Source: Anthostomella pinea (lineage: Eukaryota > Ascomycota > Sordariomycetes > Xylariales > Xylariaceae). From it: a DNA stretch of 64,000 bases. How positions within the stretch are numbered: the stretch's first letter is position 1; each line of letters starts with the position of its first letter. The notes below the pieces were generated by a model. The model had not been told where the DNA came from. It searched no databases and worked only from the letters and a program-made list of their open reading frames with translations. Position numbers and translations under genes: made by a program. The DNA is taken from assembly GCA_963556695.1 (NCBI GenBank), contig CAUWAG010000018.1, positions 4,836,001 to 4,900,000 on the forward strand, given 5' to 3'. Shown piece after piece: positions 56,423 to 64,000 of this stretch.

Positions 56423-58795
56423 ATGGCTTTCCCCGCGCTCGGTTTCGGCAGCACGTTGCTGATGCTGGGACTCGTGCTGGTCCTGATGCCCACCAAGGTA
56501 GCTGCTTTCGGTGCTGGCAACATTCCCTCCATCGCCCAGGTCGAGGGCACCAACTGGCGCCACGGCGACATCGAGGACATGCTCAAGACCCTCGCCTTCC
56601 TGCACGGCAAGAAGTGGTCCACGCTGATGGTCCAGCGCACTTATTTCGGCAACTGGCTCCGCGACTATTCCCAGGCTGTCGATGTTGGCAGTTTAAAGGG
56701 CGTCAACGCTGCCACCATCCGCGTCCTGGTCTGGGTCCTGTCCTTCCTCGCCAATGGATATGCCACCGAGGAGTTTGAGGTTACCGAAGAGCGCCTCGGA
56801 GTCTACCGTCCCGAGGAGCACATTGACAACCCTCTGGGCTACGCCGACGGCAAGGATGCCAGAACCTTCGATCCGCGGCTCAGAGGGCCTGTCATGCCCG
56901 TCGAGACCGAGATTGACCCCAACACTGGCATGAAGAACTACATCGCCAATGAACACGGCAACTGGGCGACTAGCGCAGGCTACCTCCGATTCAGCCTGGG
57001 ACGCAGCATTCACTTTGGCAGACTCTACACCCACGGCTCCCAGGGCAGTGGCAAGGAGGAGGATCTCTGCGAAGCTTTGAGGTGTCTCGGCCAGTCGCTC
57101 CACTGCATGGAGGATTTCAGTGCTCACAGCAATTACTGCGAGCTAGCACTGCGCGAACTTGGCTACCACGGTGTCTTCCCTCATTGCGGAACTGGCTCCG
57201 AGATCAACCTCCGCGGCCGCCGCGTATACCCTCTCGTAACGGGCACCTTCGGTGGAGTTGACTTTCTACATTCCGTTTTGGGCGAAGCCAACGACCACTT
57301 CACCCAGTCCGAGGTAGACGAGCTAGACATTGCCCTGAAGAACGCGGAGAAGAGTAGCAGCAGCGGCGGTGGTGGTAGTCGAGGATTTGGATTTGGCGGT
57401 AGTGGTGGCACAGACTTCATCGGGCTCGTCAGCAAGCTGCCCGGCATTGGAGGCGGCATGGCTTCAGAAGCGGCGGACCTCAAACGCATGGCAGCGGACC
57501 AGGAACGACAGAACGAGCAGAGTGGTGCCTACTCTGGCGCACGTGGAAATACTAACTTTGTGCCAGGTATGAGTGAGAATTTTGACCCTGTCAAGGTCTC
57601 AAGACAGATCTATCCTATCCTGCAGTTCCGGGACAAAATCGTCAAGTCCATCAACAGAGGCATTGCAAAAATCCCAGGTCTGGAGAGCTTGCTCGAACAT
57701 ATTAGCGAGACGTTGACGGCATTTGTCCTGGGTTTGCTGGCCCCTTTCATTAGGCCAATCATCGACGCCGTCACCAAGGCTCTGAAGGAGGGTTCATCTG
57801 AAGTGATCAATTCCAGCGCGAATTCGCAACTGGAACCGTGGAAGAACCCCCACTGCACCGATCCAACGCACTCAATGCTCTCCAAGGATCACTTTACGAA
57901 TGTCCTTAACTCTTGTGCCGGAAGAGTTGCATCGACCGTTCTCCAATACGCTGTACCGTAGGTCGAAAAGCCTGAGGCCTCTAGATCTCGCGCTAACTAC
58001 ATTCGCAGACGAGTCTTGTATGCTTGGGACAACCCTAGTGTGCCAGTGGATGAGGTGGTTAATGACCTTCTCCGTGCCTTCCATCACCCTGCTATCCGGG
58101 ACGAGCACGTCGAGATTCAGAAGAGCATGTTCAACACGGTACGCCAGTGGGCTGACGAGTACCCGCGCCGTCATGAGATCAACCATATTCTGGGTTCGGA
58201 GTCAGTCAAAAATGGAAAGAACCACCCGACCGCAGGTCAGGGCGACCGCCAAGTGCATTCCCATGGCGGTGGTATCTTTGACGGCGGGATGCTTGAGCAA
58301 CTGGGTCACGGTAGACCGAAGGGCTCGTTATGGTCACAGTGTGCCACACGGGACATGGACGCCATGGGTGCTGGCTCGGGTGCTCAGCCAGGGTCAAATT
58401 ATTCGAGCCGCCCGAGCTCATCCCACATACCTCAGCCGCACCAGGGCGGCTACGGATACCATCAGCATCAGCAGCCACCCCAAGGCGGTGATGGGCACCT
58501 TGCACCGTATTCTGGCTACGGCGGCCAGCCACCTGCGCAATATGAGGCAGGTAGTCAGGGCGGATATCAACAGTACCCACAACAGGGATACGGCGGATCA
58601 CCTGCTCCTCAAGGCGAGGGGGCTGGCTACTATGGCTCGGCACAGCAACAACCACAGCAGGGATACCCGGGTCAGGGCCAAGGCTACTACGGAGGTCCGC
58701 CGCCCCCTCATCAGCCGCAGTATCAGGGAGGCTACCCGCCGTATGGAGGACAGCAAGGAGGTGGGTATGGAAACCCGCCGTACCCGTCATACTAG
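56423..58795 (+). CDS. het-c: HET-C heterokaryon incompatibility protein homologue
   Basis: Secreted or plasma-membrane protein of the Het-C family; in Neurospora different het-c alleles trigger incompatibility after hyphal fusion. Exons 56423..57957 and 58009..58795, 773 aa; the 51-nt intron has GTAGGT, CGCTAAC and CGCAG. A signal peptide (STLLMLGLVLVLMPTKVAA) is followed directly by FGAGNIPSIAQVEGTNWRHGD, the conserved family start. HCMEDFSAHSNYCELALREL and YPLVTGTFGGVDFLHS are further conserved blocks. A Gly/Ser-rich stretch lies near residue 315. The C-terminal 150 residues are rich in Gly, Gln, Tyr and Pro. The upstream in-frame codons before 56423 are leader sequence. Confidence 0.93.
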
Positions 58796-60129
58796 TTGCT
58801 TACGGCATTGGATTCTGGAGGCGGTGAACGGCGTTGATGGTGAGCTGGGCATTGGGATACTCCAGCTACAGCCGATCTGGATACTGGGCGAGTAGGATAT
58901 CGCCCTGTCTTGGAGCGGCTGGGCGACTACTGCGAGAATCGCAGCCGAGATATGGTGTTGTGTTGTTTTTAGATGAATTGACTCGTGTAATTTTACACCT
59001 GAGAGCCCCCGGTGAGGCATCGTGAAGTTTGTTGGGCTATCTTATGAGTGATTCTCTATTGAGTGGCTCAACCATAGTAGGCATCGTGATACTGATTGAT
59101 GAGAACTAGGTGAGCGATTGTGCCAAGTGCGGTAAGGCGACACGCAAGTGGGAGTCAAGCCAAGCTGTGTGCGGTAGGTCGATAACAGGATAACACGCGA
59201 GAGGTACACACTCCCAAACAATACACTCTCGGGAGTGACACTGAGATAGGGGCTTGTCAACTGAGGGAAGACCTATCCAGTGTCGTGCCGGGCCGTGTTT
59301 ATGAGCCCCTGTAGATTTGTTATTGATGTCTTGCTTGCGGGAATAGGCAGGTATCTACTCGCTCGGCGTGAAGCTGGTTTCTTTTGAATGGCTCCTCGCT
59401 AGCTTGAAATCGATCAGCTGCTTCATGGTCGTCACGACCGGGCTTCGTTTGGATGCGGTAGTCGCAGTGTTGGACCACTAATTATGTCGCTCATTGCTAG
59501 ATGCGTTGATTTGCCTAACTAGACGGCCATCGGTCGCTTTCAATGCGACAGTGGCCTCCATGGTTGGGTTCAAGTATTTCCACTTAGTGACGATTTGATA
59601 GTCAGTAGTTGAGTTCGCATGAGTGGAAATGGTCTGGAGAGTCATTGGATCTGCTATACTCTTAGTAGCTTGCCATGGAACCTCAGTCGGAGCGATTAAC
59701 TCCATCTTTGAGAAAGGCCTGTGGTTTTGCTCAGAGTGTCTTATTGTCGTATCTATCTATCTATCTACGGGATGACGTGTTCATCAAGATGTCCCAAGCG
59801 GAATCCTTTCTACTTGGGTTCCTGAGGTCCCACCCCGAAAAAGCTACGCCTCTTTCACGTTTGTACCAGTAGCCTTCCATCAGCTTATTCTCCTGTGGGG
59901 TTTTCGCCTCTTCGAGAGACGGCGTCTCTCTAGTCTCCTGCGAAGGGCTTCTCCGCGTTCTGCTCTCGCCGTCACTTGTTATGGGGACCGGCCGGGAGAG
60001 ACCAGGCTCTCCATAAAAGAATGGTTCTCGGAATGTCTCGGAATTGTCTGCTGCGCGTTTCCCTTTACAATAGCATAAGCCCGCGGGCAAGGTGCCATAC
60101 CTATTGACGTTGATCAAGACTTCGAGTTG
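58796..60129. other. 1.3-kb intergenic region
   Basis: 3' regions of HET-C and of the F-box-like gene (convergent). A short TATC microsatellite (about four units) lies near 59750-59766. Nothing else. Confidence 0.5.
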
Positions 60130-60930
60130 TTACACGCCGGGTACCACCCCAACGCTGTTGAGGGGCCACACGTGCCTGTCCACGATGTCCCTCAAATACT
60201 CAAGGTCTTCTTCGGCCAGCGGCGCATTAACGTCACGAGTGGGTGGATTTACGAGGGCGAGGCGGACCTTGATTGCGAGTCGCTTCAGGTCAAGTAGGTC
60301 TTTGATCTTGTAGACCGATTCTAGCCATGGGCGGTCCAGTGCAGGAACGCGGCTTGGTCCCGGAACAACACTCCAGGTATGGTCTCGAACAGGCATACAT
60401 TCGTACAGCACCCCTATGTCGACTTCCAAGTAGTTGAGGGATCCGGCTCTCGACTCATTCGAAGACAGGGTATCGAAGAACAGCGTGTGAGGCGCGGGCT
60501 GTTTGTGCCGCGGCCTGTTTTTCCTATTCGGGAAATGGATGAGGCCCTCTTGGCGCTCAGGCGTGGTGAGGACTGACAAACGCATGCGAGGGAAGAGGAT
60601 TGCGTCGCAGTGGTCTCGGAACATTCGGCTGACAAGCCATAGGGAAGACGGCGCAATTTTGAATATGAGCGAGCTGTCTAGCGAACAGGAGCAACGATGC
60701 GAGTTGCAGAAACGGCCCGCGGTGGATCGTGCGCAAGGGGACCGGCTGGAATAGAATCCATGGACGCGGCTCCTCCCGCGAATCGGCTTCTTTGACTCTT
60801 GCCTCCATTCAACGTCGTAGTCCGGCATCACATGACCCAAGATCATGAGACGAAGTTCCGGTGGCAAATCCATGAATCGAAATTGTTTAGCCGCAACTCG
60901 AGCCATTCGCTTGGCCGCAATTCGAGCCAT
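60130..60930 (-). CDS. F-box-like hypothetical protein
   Basis: The open frame runs to 61071 but has no ATG before 60930, so 266 aa is taken. Near the N-terminus, a duplicated ARIAAKRMARVAAKQ comes from a 24-bp tandem repeat, and RFMDLPPELRLMILGHVMPD (about residue 17) resembles the F-box-like start common in fungal LPxEIR-type proteins. A Cys/Ser-rich loop follows. Later parts (SLNYLEVDIGVLYECMP, DLLDLKRLAIKVRLAL) suggest a helical repeat. Substrate or partner unknown. An unseen upstream exon is possible. Confidence 0.55.
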   Translation of the reverse strand: MARIAAKRMARVAAKQFRFMDLPPELRLMILGHVMPDYDVEWRQESKKPIRGRSRVHGFYSSRSPCARSTAGRFCNSHRCSCSLDSSLIFKIAPSSLWLVSRMFRDHCDAILFPRMRLSVLTTPERQEGLIHFPNRKNRPRHKQPAPHTLFFDTLSSNESRAGSLNYLEVDIGVLYECMPVRDHTWSVVPGPSRVPALDRPWLESVYKIKDLLDLKRLAIKVRLALVNPPTRDVNAPLAEEDLEYLRDIVDRHVWPLNSVGVVPGV

Positions 60931-63900
60931 TTGCTCGAGACAAGAGTCTGGTCTGTCTCCCAGGTCGTCGAGTACTTCTGGATTTTGGTCAAGAAGTCGC
61001 TCGAGGTTGTCGTGATCTTGAAAAACCGTTGAGCCGTCCGAAGAGTGGTTTTCGTAGCCCCGCCGGATCACGTCGCTGCGTATGATGGAAGCTATTTAAT
61101 GCGTGTGGTGTGTTCTGGGTGAGGTCGGGAAGAGATGATGTGTGTGGTTCGTGGGGAAATGACCGCGAGGTTCCCGTGCGAGGATACGTCCTTATATAAG
61201 GCTCTCGTGACTCACCGGAAAAGCAAGAAGGTTTCGCTGGACCTGTATTGGCGTTGAGGCTGAGGGAGATAATGGATAGGGTTCAGCCATAAACCACCAA
61301 AACATAACAATCGTTAATTTGCTCAAAGTTGCATGTGCGGCAGAGCCTGAATCGATATCAAAATTGATACCATCTCCTAATATGCTGGGTTGGCAACGTG
61401 AAGTCTGTCTCCCAGGCGAATGTGACAGCTGGCGGGTTCGGGAAGCCATTGCAGTGGTACAAGCACAAGACAAAACCGCCTGTGCATCTCCCTTGTAGCA
61501 ATAGCAGACGAGCCGCAGGTGGAGTTGCTTTGGCCTATTAAGTAATGGGGAGCGATTGTGTCCGTGGCCCCCAAACCGCGAAGGACAGCATCGGGGGCTT
61601 CTTACTCGGAACCCAACGGATGCCGCATCGTCGTAACAGCTCCCAGCACAGTTGCTCATATCGACTTCAAGGTGGATGAGAGATTCCACTTCAGTGCGGT
61701 GAGGCTATCGAGGGGTCCAAAGTCACGTGTGACGGTGAGGCTGCGGGAAAGGGTTATGACACTTCAAGGGAGGAACCGATGGACGGCGGTGACCGAGACG
61801 GCGGTCTCCATTGCTCAAGGTCGCCATCGCTGATAATTTGCGTCGGAAGATAGCGGATGCTGGCAATTAACGTTAGTGCTAGACGTACACAACTGTCGAG
61901 GATATTTCGGTTGGTATTGGTAAGGATGCTGGAGAGCAGATTCTCAGGTCTGCCATTGGAGTTCATACAGTAGATTCCCATGCTGCAACGCACCTGCCTA
62001 ACAAGGAGGGTACCTGGTGAGGCTGAGCAAACCGAAGTCTGGACACTGAACGGTATATAAAAACCGAGCGCTGTCAAACTGGACAGCAAACGGCATGTAA
62101 GGCAGCAGCTTGAGAATTCCTTATAGCACTGCGCATGTTGCCATTTCTCAATCTACTTGATTGGTGACCATAAACGCCAAAGCCACAGTAACTTGTACTT
62201 CAACCCAATAAGCTTTTCTGTACTAATTAGTAAGACTGAGGTACGTTCACCATCCATACGTCTCCATCTGGCATGCCGCATCCGGTCATTGGACATCATT
62301 GGCATGTCCGTACCCATAGTCTATAGACTACTCAAACACACAGGAATAGGAGGCTTGTATCTCACAAGTTATATCTGATGTTTATTCCAATGTGTAAGCA
62401 GTCGGGTGGCTCACAGGTGTGCTGTAGCACGCTTCTAGGGGTGACAAGGCTGACAAGGCTGACAGCAGCACTGAAAGGAAGGAACAGCCTGGAAGCGGGC
62501 TTTGAGCCTTAGTGTATCTGGGACAAGGGATCTTTACCCTCCGGATCAAAGGCTGGGCATTGCTTTGAAGTTGGTATGTGTATTTAGTACCTGAACAGGT
62601 CCCAAGACCCAAGGGTAGATCCGCACCCAGAATGTAAGCAACATGATGACCTGAACCACTGAACCGATCTTTTCCATACAATGTGATTATTACAATCATG
62701 ACAGACGTACCTTTCGCTTGCTGAACGAGGGGTGTGCGGAGACACGACTACCATGTCTACTAGAGGTATGTACCCATCGAAGGGACGCCGTCTTCCGAAT
62801 AGGGACTCCAAAACTATGAGCCAAAAAAAAGAAAACTCAAGGAGTGATCCGTATCAATCGAACTGCCCTTCTGGACAAGGCAAGAAAAAGAGAAACCCAT
62901 CAAAGTGTAGGTATCGTTGGATGCTGAGCGACACAGGATGACGAACGAACGTATGCTGCCAATTAGGAAGGTTCAATTCCTGTCAAGTTCCACCGGTGGC
63001 TAGGGGCTTGGCAGCCCATCTGTTATATAATAATAAATAATAATAACGACATATCTCTACCCTTGACCTAGTCGTCGGATCGGGATGTGGGCGGACGGGA
63101 TCTACCAGGATCGACCAGGGCTACCGGCAAATCTTGTTAGTGCAACCCCGGCAGTACCAATGTACTATGTACAGTATCTTCCAAGTTACAACCAAACTTT
63201 CGAGTTGCTGACAGCTGTCTGTAGTCTTTGAGACGACAAGCCGGACTGGACGTTGGATATATCTGAAGAAGTGCTATCTTCATACCCCTTAACCACCTCA
63301 GTCATAGGTTTTCAGTGCAAGAAGATCGGCAACGTGGGCGTAACGTCCGCAGTGACGCGTCTCCCATGTTGGTGGACCATAATGCAAGGGAATGAAGACC
63401 CTGGCACGCCTGGAAGAAACAATGTCCCACAGGCGAATGCAGGCGCAACGCGTAATGCTGCCGCGCATCGGCAAGCCGCCCGTATCGGGAGGGTTCGTCT
63501 CATGTTAACAAATCACGACGTCGGCGTCAACAACGTCCACGACTCCACGGGTATGCCACATGCTGCCCCGTGGCCCCGTCTCCGAGCATCATTACGCTGC
63601 CGACGCCGCCAAGCCGCCAAGCCGCCAACACTGCCACGCTGCCTCCGGGCTATGCCGGGGTGGTAGTGGTAGTAGTGGTGGTGCGGTGCTCAACATGGCA
63701 CATGCAGCACGAAGGGTCGAGAACGTTACGTATGACAATCTGCCGAGTCGCTATTGGGTGGGATGGACGCGACGACGACGATGCCATAGACTACCAACAG
63801 CAAAGTCCTGGGCTCCTGGACTCTTGGCGGAAGGCGGCTCAATCCATAAGAGTAAAAGCGTCCCTCGACACGTCCAGTTATGATTCCGTCTTGGCCATCC

Positions 63901-64000
63901 CAGCACCTCAAGGGCACCGATCCTCTTCCAGTCGTTTCTCGCCAAGCACCTTGCTTATACTCCTCTCGTTCACCATTGGATAATCCCGGACTGCCAGATT
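60931..64000. other. gene-poor right end
   Basis: No gene supported in about 3 kb. It contains a TGGAATAAACATC-type motif at 62378-62395 and repeat copy C at 62671-62745. Two frames near 63250-63980 are low-complexity or shadow sequence. Confidence 0.5.
62671..62745 (+). repeat. dispersed repeat copy C
   Basis: TTTCCATACAATGTGATTAT, then CTTGCTGAACGAGGGGTGTG and CGGAGAC parallel the modules of copy B in the same order and spacing. The upstream half is too diverged to align by eye. Confidence 0.45.

Noticed and set aside
62940..63000. GGTTCAATTCCTGTC resembling a tRNA B box
   Set aside because: No A box or cloverleaf stems in the preceding bases.
1..64000. CRISPR arrays, insertion sequences, bacterial operons
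   Set aside because: None seen; spliced genes and fungal-only families make this eukaryotic nuclear DNA.

Overview
This is nuclear DNA of a filamentous ascomycete (Pezizomycotina, probably a Sordariomycete). The evidence is the gene content (Zn2Cys6 activator, HET-C, UstYa-like and DUF3632-like proteins, F-box-like proteins), mostly short introns of about 50-110 nt with CTRAC-type branch sites, compact genes on both strands, and AT-rich islands of the kind repeat-induced point mutation leaves. No tRNA, rRNA, CRISPR array or bacterial-type operon was found. Gene models were built by joining reading frames at GT..AG boundaries that keep frame and restore family motifs. None has been checked against RNA.

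Left part (1-19.5 kb): a Zn2Cys6 regulator cut by the window edge, glutamate decarboxylase (5 exons, one of 28 nt), a repeat-rich coiled-coil protein, a large TBC-domain Rab-GAP, a DUF3632-like protein and an F-box-like protein. Middle-left (19.8-29.2 kb): a UstYa/DUF3328 protein, an SGNH hydrolase with two compensating frameshifts, a coiled-coil hypothetical whose end overlaps a CYTH-domain phosphatase gene, then a viperin (RSAD2) homologue diverging from a UMP/CMP-kinase-like gene, and a GNAT acetyltransferase with tandem GATA sites.

Middle-right (29.2-46.5 kb): a gene-poor stretch with two AT-rich islands, then RNA polymerase II assembly factor Rtp1, a TDT/malate-type transporter whose model needs 6-nt and 8-nt exons, a PP2C phosphatase, an ER-type J protein, an AIM19-like mitochondrial protein and a Siw14-type phosphatase. 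Right part (46.5-64 kb): D-amino-acid oxidase-type flavoenzyme, a wax-synthase-like MBOAT, HET-C, an F-box-like protein and a gene-poor end with decayed repeats.

The most notable locus is 24.3-28.0 kb. Viperin makes antiviral ddh-nucleotides from CTP or UTP, and a UMP/CMP kinase supplies such substrates; the two genes share a 617-bp divergent promoter, as CMPK2 and RSAD2 are neighbours in vertebrates. A triphosphate-binding CYTH enzyme lies directly downstream of viperin. As sequenced, viperin carries a frameshift and a nonsense codon and the kinase a frameshift at its P-loop, so the locus is either decaying or contains base-calling errors.
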